DNA from: CAYPTB01 sp964413535
Lineage (GTDB): Bacteria > Planctomycetota > UBA1135 > GCA-002686595
NCBI GenBank assembly: GCA_964413535.1
Contig: CAYPTB010000044.1
Span: 93,520 to 157,519 of the forward strand
DNA length: 64,000 nt
Direction: 5' to 3'
Every line of letters begins with the position of its first letter. Position 1 is the stretch's first letter. The notes beneath the pieces are model-generated. The model worked only from the letters and a program-made list of their open reading frames with translations, did not search any database and had not been told where the DNA came from. Shown piece after piece: positions 23,882-32,016 of the stretch. Both the position numbers and the translations under genes were made by a program.

Positions 23882-24493
23882 CTACCTCGAGTTCTTGTAC
23901 TCCTTCCGCTGCGAATCGCCCTTCTGGTCGAACTGGCCCGTCTGCACGTCGATCATCGAGACGTTGCAGTTGTAGGTGACCTCGGTGATCCGCTCGCTCA
24001 CCTTGTCGGTCTGGGTCGTATACGAGGCCCAGATCAGGTAGCGCGGCGTCTGGCCCATCTTGCCGAGCACCTCGATGAAGCGCTCTTGGTACTTGGGCAG
24101 GAAGAGGTCCTCCATCTGGCGGATGTCGACTTCCTGGTTGGCGCGCTCCACGAACTTCCGCGCGATCGCGCGGTAGGGTCCGGCGTCGTTGATCTCGCGC
24201 TCGATGATGTCGAGCAACGCCTCGCGCTGGTCGCGCAGCTCCTCGGCGCCCTTCGAGTCGATGCCGGCGAAGGCGACGAGATAGGGTTCGGCGACGTTGA
24301 CGTTGCTCTTGTGGACCGCGAAGAGCTTGGCGAGCGCCGTCGCAGTGATCTTCTCGAGCTCGGCCGTGCCGACGCGGTCGATGTTCAGGCCGATCTCCTC
24401 GTCGGCCGACTTGAGGCGCGCGCTCTTCGTCGCGCACGCCGCGTAAATCGGTAGGAGGAGAACGGTGGTCACGAGCAGGGCCTTGGGATTCAT
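23882..24493 (-). CDS. LpoB-like penicillin-binding-protein activator lipoprotein
   Basis: The 203-residue product has a signal peptide ending in YAAC (Cys20) and a domain built of TAELEKITATALAKLFAV, NVAEPYLVAFAGIDSKGAEE, RDQREALLDIIEREIND, QTPRYLIWASYTTQTDKV and a TYNCNVSMIDVQTGQFD end. The order, with a nucleotide-free CsgG-like fold and late strands ending in DxxTG, fits the LpoB/COG3417 group. LpoB activates peptidoglycan synthase PBP1b in enterobacteria; that role here is inferred from homology only. It lies between the S1 protease and the COG3014-like gene. Confidence 0.6.
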   Translation of the reverse strand: MNPKALLVTTVLLLPIYAACATKSARLKSADEEIGLNIDRVGTAELEKITATALAKLFAVHKSNVNVAEPYLVAFAGIDSKGAEELRDQREALLDIIEREINDAGPYRAIARKFVERANQEVDIRQMEDLFLPKYQERFIEVLGKMGQTPRYLIWASYTTQTDKVSERITEVTYNCNVSMIDVQTGQFDQKGDSQRKEYKNSR

Positions 24494-24552
24494 GCTGAGA
24501 GGTACTCCTTGTCCGTCCGTTCGATCGGGCGAGCGCAGGCGATCGGCCTGCA

Positions 24553-26646
24553 TCAGCCCCGGGTCCGTGCGCGCGCCAAGAGCTTCTGGGCTTCGTGCGC
24601 GGGCGCGCCGCGCGCGAAGCCCGGCAGCTCGCCCGACACCCCGCCGCCCGGCTTCTCCGAGGTCTGGACCTCGGTGCCCGTGACGTCGTAGATGTCGCCG
24701 AGCGCGCCGTGGGAGTTGACGGCGATCACGCGCCCGTCGCGCAGGAGCACCGGGCTCCCGCTGTTCCCCTTGCGCGTCGCGCAGGTGTACATGTAGCTCG
24801 CGCGCTCGGCGCCGGAGGTCGTGACGACGCGCTCGTCGATCGAGGAGAGGATCCCCTCGGTGATCACCCAGCCGCTCGTGCCCTTGGGGTTGCCGATGGT
24901 CGCGACCTCGCGTCCCACGCGCGCGTCCTTCGCCTCGGCGAACTCGAACACGTGGCCGCCCTTCGGAACCGACGCGAGCTGGAGCACGGCCAGGTCGAGC
25001 TCGGGCGCGTCCTCGACCAGGGTGAGCTTGCGCTCCACGCCGTCCTTCCAGACTGCGACCGTCTGCGGGCTCATGCCGGCGACGACGTGCGAGTTCGTCA
25101 TCACGAGCCCGTCCTTCGAGACGAGGAACCCGGTGCCCGCGCGGCCGCTCGCGGCGTCGTGGATCAGCACGACGCCGTCGACGGCTTGCGAGTAGACCTC
25201 GTCCCATCCGCCGGCCTGAGACGTGGCGGAGGGTCGAACCGGAGGGAGCGGGACCAGCGCGGCGGCGTCGAGCTCGCGCCGCAGGTCGTCCGCGAAGCGC
25301 GGCGAGATCGGCACGAAGGTCGTTCCGACGAGGCTCCGGCGGCCGAGGTCGAGCACTTCGACGCGCAACTGGTAGCCCTGCCCCAGCGCGTCGATGCGCG
25401 GCGCCACGACGTGACTCACGCCGATGGCGGAGAGCGCGTCGCGCGCGATCTCGCTGCGCGCGAGGCCGCCCAACGCGAGCTCGCCCTCCACGAGCTGCGT
25501 GTCGGACCACTTGGTGAAGCCGAGGTCGTTGACGAGGAGTCCGCGGGTCGTGAGGGTCGGGAGGAGCGTCTGCGCGAGGAGGTCCGACACGTTCTTCGCG
25601 AAGCGCAGCGCGGGACCGGACGTGAGATCCTCGCGCAACTCGGTCAGGTAGGCCTCCGCGACTTGGAGGCTTGGGAACTCCACGCCGCCGAGCACCATCG
25701 GCGACGCGCTGTCGACGGGCTCGCCGGAGAGCGCCGCGGCTTCACGGCGCCGCTCGAGCTCCCGCGCGAAGCTCGCCTGCGCAGCGCGCAGGGTGGCCGT
25801 CGACTGAACGAAGCGCGAGGTGTCGGTGGGCGGGATGTACACCTTGCCCGAGACCTCTTCGGCGGTCAGGAACGTCGCGACGTACTGCGCGACCTGCTCG
25901 CACAGCACGACGAGCTCGCGGTCGAAGGTCGGCTCCGACTCCGGGATCGGCCAGTCGCGCGCCGGGAGCCACGTCCCGTCCTCCGTCGCGAGCCGCCAGG
26001 CGTGCGCGTTCTGCTCGTTGTCGCTCCCGATCGCGAACGGGGGATCCTGGGCGACGATGCGCGCGCGCTGGAGGTCGTAGGCGCTCACCTCGACGACGAG
26101 CTCGGAGCGGTGGCGGACGCGCGAGTCCTCGCGCCGCCGGATCGTCCCGAAGACGAGCACGTCGACGCCGAGGCGCGCGCCGTGCGTGCGGACGGCGTCG
26201 AGCGTGGAGAGGGCTTCGCGCGGCAGGTTGGCGCTCGCGGCGCGCAGGGCGAGATCGCGCGGTGCCAGGACCCAGCTCGTGGGTCTTGCCGCCGCGAGCT
26301 CGCGCGCCAAGTGGTCGGCGAGGCTCTCGCCGAGCTCGGACACCCATGGGCCGTCGTGGGGGCCGTCGTGCGCGAGATCGTAGCTCACGAACGGGAAGCA
26401 ACCGATGCTGCCGGCGCTCTCCGCTTCGCCGGCGACGCGCGCGGCGAACGTCGTCATCCGATCGAGGATCGGCCCGCTGCCCAGGCCCAACTCGACGACG
26501 GGGTCCGAGCTCGGGAGGCGCGAGCTCTGGGCTCCGCTCTGCTCCGACGGCATCGGCGTCGGCGGGACGTAGGTCGGCCGCTCGTAGCAGGCGGACGAAA
26601 TCGAGCCAAGCAGTACGAGATAGATGCTCGCGTGGCGCTGGTGCAT
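24553..26646 (-). CDS. Lipoprotein with C-terminal trypsin-like (S1/HtrA-type) protease domain
   Basis: The 697-residue product starts at ATG 26646, preceded by a GGAGG ribosome-binding site 8 nt upstream. It has a lipoprotein signal (SISSAC, Cys20). Residues about 75-460 contain two regions that look like the CsgG/LpoB fold (RLGVDVLVFGTIRRRE, RSELVVEVSAYDLQRARIV; later GVSHVVAPRIDALGQGYQLR). The C-terminal 190 residues are a trypsin-like protease with complete triad: His520 (NSHVVAG), Asp551 (ELDLAVLQL) and Ser629 (KGNSGSPV). No PDZ domain follows. A periplasmic protease joined to LpoB-like modules at the head of an envelope operon suggests control of peptidoglycan-synthase activators. Confidence 0.8.
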   Translation of the reverse strand: MHQRHASIYLVLLGSISSACYERPTYVPPTPMPSEQSGAQSSRLPSSDPVVELGLGSGPILDRMTTFAARVAGEAESAGSIGCFPFVSYDLAHDGPHDGPWVSELGESLADHLARELAAARPTSWVLAPRDLALRAASANLPREALSTLDAVRTHGARLGVDVLVFGTIRRREDSRVRHRSELVVEVSAYDLQRARIVAQDPPFAIGSDNEQNAHAWRLATEDGTWLPARDWPIPESEPTFDRELVVLCEQVAQYVATFLTAEEVSGKVYIPPTDTSRFVQSTATLRAAQASFARELERRREAAALSGEPVDSASPMVLGGVEFPSLQVAEAYLTELREDLTSGPALRFAKNVSDLLAQTLLPTLTTRGLLVNDLGFTKWSDTQLVEGELALGGLARSEIARDALSAIGVSHVVAPRIDALGQGYQLRVEVLDLGRRSLVGTTFVPISPRFADDLRRELDAAALVPLPPVRPSATSQAGGWDEVYSQAVDGVVLIHDAASGRAGTGFLVSKDGLVMTNSHVVAGMSPQTVAVWKDGVERKLTLVEDAPELDLAVLQLASVPKGGHVFEFAEAKDARVGREVATIGNPKGTSGWVITEGILSSIDERVVTTSGAERASYMYTCATRKGNSGSPVLLRDGRVIAVNSHGALGDIYDVTGTEVQTSEKPGGGVSGELPGFARGAPAHEAQKLLARARTRG

Positions 26647-26735
26647 GGGAACCTCCGAAGCGGCGGCTCGGGGGGCGGCCTCTGTCGCGCGGGATCGGGC
26701 CGATCTCGCGGCCGACTCCGATTCGAATACGACCG

Positions 26736-26777
26736 ACCGAGCCCGACCCATCGAGCACGACCGATCGAGCACGATAG
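26736..26777. repeat. Three 14-bp tandem repeats in the divergent promoter region
   Basis: Units at 26736-26749, 26750-26763 and 26764-26777 share the core TCGAGC-CGA (ACCGAGCCCGACCC, ATCGAGCACGACCG, ATCGAGCACGATAG). They lie about 90 bp upstream of the protease ATG and 230 bp upstream of the TPR gene, between two divergent units. Regular spacing suggests an operator array, though 14 bp is not a whole DNA turn. Confidence 0.5.
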
Positions 26778-27005
26778 AGGGGAGGGGACCTCGGACGCAA
26801 CCGCAAGCGCTCCCCGTCGCGCGGAGCGCGCGCGCCGGCGCCCTGCGATGACTTGGCTCGCTGGGGCCGCGCGCCGTCGAGATGTCCGATCGCGAGGACG
26901 ACGAGCCCGAAGCGGCCCCGATCCAGCCGCCCCGGGTACGATCGCTCTCGGATCGACGTCCACGCGCGGACTTCGACGCCGCCGATCGGCCCTCGTGGAG
27001 GTCCC

Positions 27006-28202
27006 ATGAAGCTTCCCCTCCGGCTCGCGCTCCAGACTGCGTTCGGACTCGCGCTCGTGCTCCCCGCGCTCGCAGGGGAGGGGAGCGAGCGCGCCTCGTT
27101 GCTCGCGCGCGCGCAGGCGCTCGTGCAAGCGCGCGACTTCGACGGGGCGTTGCGGGCTTACGACGCTGCCGTCGCGCTCGACCCGGAGAACACCGACGCG
27201 CGCATGCAGCGCGCCCTGTTCCACATGGCGCTCACGGGCATGGTCGTGGCGGAACAGCGCGCGCGTTTCACGGCGCTCGCGCGGGCGGATCTCGCGTTCG
27301 TCGCCGGTGCGAGACCCGACTCGGTCGCGGCGGGCGTGGCGCGCGACGCGCTGGCGCAGCTCGACGGGCGCATCCTGTTCCCCGAGCCTTCGATCCCGTG
27401 CTCGGAGGAGTCCGACGCGGCGCGCGCGGAGGCGGAGCAACTCTTCGGTGCGGGCAACTTCGCGCGGGCACTCGAGCTCTACGCGCGCGCTGCCGACCTG
27501 TGTCCCGACGACCCCGCGCTCCAGGTCTATTGCGGCGACGCCCTCCACGGTCTCGAGCGTTACGCCGAGGCGGGCCGACACTACCGCCGCGCGCTCGAGA
27601 TCGCGCCGTGGATGCGCAGTGCGCATCGCTTCCTCGCGGGCACGGAGTGGGAGCTCGGGAACGGCGACGCGGCCGTTCACCACGCCGTGCTCGCCGTCGT
27701 CTCGGATCCGACCTACGAGGCCGGCTGGGCGCGGTTGCGCGAGTTCTGTACAGCGCGACGCCGCGCGTTCCTGCGGGTGTACGGGGTGAAGGCTCGGATC
27801 GCTCCGAAGGCGGGCGGGACCGACATCGAGATCCCGGTCGAGGACGGCGACGAGGACGGACCGACGCAGGCTTGGCTCGCGTATGCAGCCGCGTTCGCTG
27901 CCGAGACGTTGCCCGAGGACGACGCCGCGCCGCCGTCGCCGCTCGTCCTCGAACGCCGAGCGGTCGAGGGCGCGTTGGCGGTCCTCGCGGAACTCGGCGC
28001 CGAGCTCGACGACTTCTGGAAGCTCTTCGCGCGCGCGCGCGACGCATGCTTCCTGGACGAGGCGATCCTCGTGCACCTGATGGACGAGTCCCTGGCGCCG
28101 ACCTACGTCGCGTACCGCGCCCAGCACTCGGACCGGCTCGTGGAGTACGTGGAGCGGCTACTCGTCCCCGCCCTGCTGCCCGACTCGACGCAGCGCAGGT
28201 GA
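27006..28202 (+). CDS. Secreted TPR-repeat protein
   Basis: The 398-residue product (ATG 27006) has a Sec signal (LALQTAFGLALVLPALAG) and TPR units: LLARAQALVQARDFDGALRA with YDAAVALDPENTDARMQRAL, then AEAEQLFGAGNFARALELYA, CGDALHGLERYAEAGRHYR and HRFLAGTEWELGNGDAAVHH. The last 150 residues are acidic and helical without clear TPRs. It is likely a periplasmic scaffold. It is divergent from the protease operon and separated from it by the 14-bp tandem repeats. Upstream in-frame codons back to 26853 lack a signal peptide and are not chosen. Confidence 0.75.
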   Translation: MKLPLRLALQTAFGLALVLPALAGEGSERASLLARAQALVQARDFDGALRAYDAAVALDPENTDARMQRALFHMALTGMVVAEQRARFTALARADLAFVAGARPDSVAAGVARDALAQLDGRILFPEPSIPCSEESDAARAEAEQLFGAGNFARALELYARAADLCPDDPALQVYCGDALHGLERYAEAGRHYRRALEIAPWMRSAHRFLAGTEWELGNGDAAVHHAVLAVVSDPTYEAGWARLREFCTARRRAFLRVYGVKARIAPKAGGTDIEIPVEDGDEDGPTQAWLAYAAAFAAETLPEDDAAPPSPLVLERRAVEGALAVLAELGAELDDFWKLFARARDACFLDEAILVHLMDESLAPTYVAYRAQHSDRLVEYVERLLVPALLPDSTQRR

Positions 28203-28534
28203 ACGCGGAGCGCGCCAGGCTGCGAGCTCGGAATCCGCGCGTCGGAACTGGCGGCCGTCGACGGCCGCTGCGCCGCACCGTGACGACCGCCCCAGGTTCC
28301 GCCGCCGCGATCACCCCTGATCGCGACGACCTCCTGACGGAGTGCGAGCGGCGCACGAGCACGCTGTGTGCCGGACGTCGCGCGCGAGCGCGACCGAGGT
28401 CTCCTGCGGGCAGGAGGCCGTGAAAGGACGCCGTGCGTCGCGGCTCGGCGTGCGCGAACCCGTGATTCCTGCGGCTCGGTCGTTCCGATTGCGAGCGGCG
28501 CCGTGCGTGCGCGGGCCGCGCCGCCCGCGCGGAC
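28203..28534. other. Intergenic region between convergent genes, with an 18-bp palindrome
   Basis: No gene is recognised. A perfect palindrome GCGGCCGTCGACGGCCGC lies at 28251-28268, 48 nt after the TPR stop; it could form a short terminator stem but has no T tract. The rest is GC-rich with no coding signal I trust. Confidence 0.5.
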
Positions 28535-30487
28535 TCACTCGCCCGACGGAGCCGGCGCCGCTCCGCCTGACTTCCTGCGCCGCGAGCGGCGGCGCCGCCG
28601 CTTCTTGGGCGCAGGTCCGTCGGCGGACGGAAGGGATCCGTTGACGGTCGGCCCCTCGCGCTTCGAAGCGCGCCGCCGCCGTCTGCGCCGCGGTCTCTCT
28701 CCGCTCGGCCGACCGTCGGCGCCCGGCTCCGCCGCCCGCGGCTCGCGCGTCATGGGTTCCGCCGTTCTCGGCTGCGCCGAGGCCGGCGCCGGAGAAGACC
28801 TGTCGCCCGAGCGGCGCTTCCTGCGGCGCGGGCGCTTCCTGCCGTCGCCTCGGTCGCGTCCGTCGCGTCCGTCGCCCACGTGGCGCCGATCGCCGCGGCG
28901 AGGTGCGTCGGAGCGCTCCTCGTCCTCGTCGTCCGTGGCGGGCAGCGCGAAGCCCGGTCGCGGCTCCATCATCCGGCGGCGCCAGGCGCGCGCGTCGATG
29001 CAGTTGTCGCAAGCGCCGCAGGTCTGGCGGTGCTGCGGCAGGTCGAAGTAGCGCGCGAGCAGGATCCGGCGGCAGATCTTGCGGCTCATCGCGAAGCGCA
29101 TCATCCGGTAGAGCGCCTTCAGGTCCTGCTCGAGCTTGCCGCCGGACTTGAGCAGGTCGGGGAGCTCGTCGGGATCGAGCGGCTTCACGATCCGCAGGCT
29201 GTTGTCCCCGAAGCCGCCCTCCAGCACGTCCATGGCGTACAGCCAGCGCATCGTGATCGAGAGCCGCTGATCGGCCCGCGTTCCGATGCCGACCGCTTCG
29301 CGCAGGTCGTCCAGGTCCTTCGTCTGGATGCGGTCGCCCCAGTCGTGCAAGGTCGAATAGACGCGCAGGACGAACTCGAGGTCGGGATTGGCCCACTCGA
29401 TGAAGCTCTGCTGGATCGAGAGATCCTCCTCGAGGAACAAAAGCTCGCACCACGAGGGCTTGTCGTCGCGGCCGGCGCGGCCGACCTCCTGCGTCCACTC
29501 CTCGAGAGTCCCGGGCACCTGCGCGTGGATCACGAAGCGGATGTCGAACTTGTCCACGCCCATGCCGAACGCGTTCGTCGCGAGCACGACGCCGTCGCTC
29601 GACTGCATGAACAGGTCCTGCATCTCCCGCCGTTCCTTGTCGGCGAGCTTGCCGTGGTAGACGAGCGAGGGGATGCCGAGCGCCCTGAGCTCCTCGCGCA
29701 GCGCTTCCAGGTCCTTGATGAGCGCGGAGTACACGATCCCGGGACCGCCGATCTGCGCGATGCGCGACGCGATCAGCGGCACCTTCTCGTCGGCGACGCG
29801 CACGCGCGTGCAGCCGAGGAAGAGGTTCTTGCGCTCGATGCCCGAGCGCAGGATCAGCGGCTTCTCCAGGCGCAGCGTCGAGACGACGTCCTTGACGACC
29901 TTCTTCGTCGCCGTGGCCGTCATCGCGACCGTCGGAGGGTTCCCCAGGCGCTCGCGGTAGATTCCGAGCTTCTGGTAGTCGGGCCGGAAGTCGTGGCCCC
30001 ACTGGCTGATGCAGTGCGCCTCGTCGATGGCGAGCCGCACGACCGGCAGCTTGTCCTGGATGGCCTGGAACTTCGCCGTGCGGAAGCGTTCGGGCGTGAT
30101 GTAGAGCAGGTCGAGCTCGCCGTCGATGGCGGCCTGGATGTTCTTGTCCTGCTGCTTGACCGGGATCGAGGAGTTGACGAGGGCCGCGGTGATGCCCTTC
30201 GCCTGGAGGGCGTCGACCTGATCCTTCATGAGGGCGATCAGCGGGCTGACGACGAGCACGAGTCCGTCGAGCGCCACGGCCGGGAGCTGGTACACGATCG
30301 ACTTGCCCGAACCCGTGGGGGCCATGAGCAGGACGTCGCGTCCCTCCATCACGGCCTCGACGGCTTCGAGCTGGCGACCGCGGAAGTCCGCGTGCCCGAA
30401 GCGCTCTCGAAGGAGCTCGCGCAGCCTCGCGCTGCTGCCACCCCCCCGACGCCGGCCCGATCCCCTTCGCTTGCGGCGAACGGCCAT
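28535..30487 (-). CDS. recQ: ATP-dependent DNA helicase RecQ
   Basis: The 650-residue protein begins MAVRRKRRGSGRRRGGGSS and has Walker A APTGSGKS (56-63), DEAH (155-158) in IDEAHCISQWGHDFRPDY, TATATKKV, FGMGVDKFDIRFVIHA and EWTQEVGRAGRD (motif VI). The zinc module CRRILLARYFD...CGACDNC comes later than usual, with about 80 residues between the helicase core and it. There is no HRDC domain; instead a 130-residue Arg/Lys-rich disordered tail (KRPRRRKRRSGDRSS, KKRRRRRSRRRKSGG) ends the protein. RecQ unwinds forks and recombination intermediates 3' to 5'. Its 5' end and upstream DNA are duplicated at 36208-37117. Confidence 0.92.
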   Translation of the reverse strand: MAVRRKRRGSGRRRGGGSSARLRELLRERFGHADFRGRQLEAVEAVMEGRDVLLMAPTGSGKSIVYQLPAVALDGLVLVVSPLIALMKDQVDALQAKGITAALVNSSIPVKQQDKNIQAAIDGELDLLYITPERFRTAKFQAIQDKLPVVRLAIDEAHCISQWGHDFRPDYQKLGIYRERLGNPPTVAMTATATKKVVKDVVSTLRLEKPLILRSGIERKNLFLGCTRVRVADEKVPLIASRIAQIGGPGIVYSALIKDLEALREELRALGIPSLVYHGKLADKERREMQDLFMQSSDGVVLATNAFGMGVDKFDIRFVIHAQVPGTLEEWTQEVGRAGRDDKPSWCELLFLEEDLSIQQSFIEWANPDLEFVLRVYSTLHDWGDRIQTKDLDDLREAVGIGTRADQRLSITMRWLYAMDVLEGGFGDNSLRIVKPLDPDELPDLLKSGGKLEQDLKALYRMMRFAMSRKICRRILLARYFDLPQHRQTCGACDNCIDARAWRRRMMEPRPGFALPATDDEDEERSDAPRRGDRRHVGDGRDGRDRGDGRKRPRRRKRRSGDRSSPAPASAQPRTAEPMTREPRAAEPGADGRPSGERPRRRRRRRASKREGPTVNGSLPSADGPAPKKRRRRRSRRRKSGGAAPAPSGE

Positions 30488-30801
30488 CGGAGAGGGGAGC
30501 CTAGCATCCAGGAGGAGAACGGGAAAGTGACCCAGGCCCACGGTGCGCGGCGATGGGCGTTCGCGCGTCACCGGGCGCTGGGCAGGAGCCGGGCGTCCTG
30601 CCGGTCGCCCTCGTGCTGCTCGCACTCGAGATCTGCTGGTCGTATTTGCTCGCTGGCTGGAAACCGCCAGCGGCATCTGCGCTCCTCGCCCGGCATGGAC
30701 TGCCGTCGAGACCGATCCCCCCCGCGCCCGACGCCGCCGAGAACCCGAACGAGGAGTCCTCGACGCTGTTCTGCTGGGCCACCTCCAGACCTTCCTCGCG
30801 C
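29897..30801. repeat. Direct repeat copy A: recQ 5' third plus upstream DNA
   Basis: About 905 bp covering the first 200 codons of recQ and 310 bp upstream. It matches 36208-37117 nearly base for base in the same orientation. The part upstream of the ATG (30488-30801) shows no gene I can support. The accessory island starts immediately after the match ends. Confidence 0.85.
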
Positions 30802-30837
30802 GCGCGGACGAGGGCGCGGGCCCCGGGTTAGTTAGCC

Positions 30838-31304
30838 GTGCTCGTGCGGCGCGAGCTCTACCCCTATCTCGACTGTGGCATTCTGGCGAAGGGATTTGCG
30901 CGCGTGCACTGTGCGCGCTGCGGGCGCGACGAGGTGGTGGCCTTTTTCCTGAAAGGGCCGGGGCTTTTGTCCCTCGTGCTGCGGCCGGAGCATGACCGAC
31001 ACGCGATGCACCTCGTTGACGAGGTCCTGCGGGAGGTCTCCATTCGCCAGTGGGGCTCTCCTTCCTGTTTCGGGTTCGCTACCTGCTGGCCTTTGAGGCC
31101 AAGCTCTGCAGCGCGGTGAGGCCCATCTTCATGCACACGCTACCCGGTTGGCTGAGGGAGCGCGGCGAGAGCGCGGGCATCCTCGCCGTCCGCTCGGACG
31201 CGGTCGTCGTCGCGCAACGCTTCGGCAGCGCCCTCAAGCTCCGCATCATTGAGCAACACGATGACATCGAGCCAATCGTTGTGGTCGTCACGAACGCTAG
31301 CTGA
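30838..31304 (+). pseudogene. IS91-family (HUH, Y2) transposase remnant, frameshifted
   Basis: The N-terminal part LYPYLDCGILAKGFARVHCA, then CGRDEVVAF, HLVDEVLREVSIRQW, is typical of IS91/ISCR transposases, which begin with a zinc-binding region and a RQWVLS motif. The original sequence shifts frame around 30940-30990 (the CPSC part of the zinc finger reads in another frame) and again near 31050. The other frame continues GLSFLFRVRYLLAFEAKLCS and DAVVVAQRFGSALKL. The gene then ends before the catalytic HFH and tyrosine region. No intact IS91 end is recognised. It marks the left side of the island. Confidence 0.75.
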
Positions 31305-31418
31305 GCCTCAGCGCACCACCACCGTCGGGCGACACGGCCCGCGTGCCCGCCAACGTCATGCCGTGCAGTTCACTCCGTCGTCGCCGGACCTGCGCGAGAC
31401 CGAGCTACTCGTGTAGGA

Positions 31419-31712
31419 TCAGTGAGGTCGGGCCTTGATTTCGCGATAGAGTTCAAATGCTCGTCGGCAGAGGCCTGCGGCCTCGTTGTATTGCTCAACA
31501 GTGATGTAATTCATGTTTGCCATGTCTCGCAGGCGGAATAGTTCAGTCTCCAATCGCTCGGCGTAGACCTCGGCACTGCCAAAGGCTCCGGCGCGCTCAC
31601 TCAGGGAATGCCCGCGTTCAAGATGCTCCTCCAGTTTCCTAGAGTGATCACGGATGGTGATCATGGAGCTCTTGAATGCCAGGTACCAGGCGGCGTTCTT
31701 GAAGAAGTTCAT
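31419..31712 (-). CDS. Small helical hypothetical protein (97 aa)
   Basis: The product starts MNFFKNAAWYLAFKSSMITI and is mostly amphipathic helix (HSRKLEEHLERGHSLSER, AEVYAERLETELFRLRDM, AAGLCRRAFELYREIK), suggesting a helical bundle or coiled coil. There is no signal peptide and no family I recognise. GC content is lower than in core genes, as in the rest of the island. A 39-residue open frame lies 45 nt upstream on the same strand. Confidence 0.5.
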   Translation of the reverse strand: MNFFKNAAWYLAFKSSMITIRDHSRKLEEHLERGHSLSERAGAFGSAEVYAERLETELFRLRDMANMNYITVEQYNEAAGLCRRAFELYREIKARPH

Positions 31713-31757
31713 CGGCGGACTTTGGTTGCAAATTGTTGATTACCCTGTGCTCGCCAG

Positions 31758-31877
31758 TCACCTGGCGACCCAACCACGCAGCGCTTCGTAGAGCCGCGCG
31801 TGGTCCAAGAGAATCTTCACTATGCCGCGCTGCACTTCCTCTGATGCCGTGAGCCCTCTCGACGCCCTTCCCGCCAC
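31758..31877 (-). CDS. Possible very small protein (39 aa) upstream of the helical protein
   Basis: GTG 31877 starts MAGRASRGLTASEEVQRGIV and the frame ends KILLDHARLYEALRGWVAR with TGA at 31758. The second half is a clean amphipathic helix and has protein-like composition. It could be a small partner of the 97-residue protein, or the end of a decayed gene. The remainder of the roughly 300-bp stretch 31713-32016 shows nothing else I can support. Confidence 0.3.
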   Translation of the reverse strand: MAGRASRGLTASEEVQRGIVKILLDHARLYEALRGWVAR

Positions 31878-32016
31878 CCGATCCGGTCACTTCTCCAACT
31901 CACCCGACCGCCCCGATTCTGACCCCCTTGGGGGCGAGGCGCGCAGCCTCCAGCGCCTCGCCAGGGGACCGGCTCCAGGGTCAGGCGCTTGTACTATCCC
32001 CAGCCGCGGGACCCCG

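Noticed and set aside
26736..26777. CRISPR or iteron origin
   Set aside because: Only three short units without spacers; no replication gene nearby.
28251..28268. Palindrome as attachment site
   Set aside because: No integrase and no repeat of it nearby; more likely a terminator stem or chance.
30553..30831. Plus-strand frame in the duplicated recQ upstream DNA
   Set aside because: Frames diverge between the two copies, which argues against selection on a protein.
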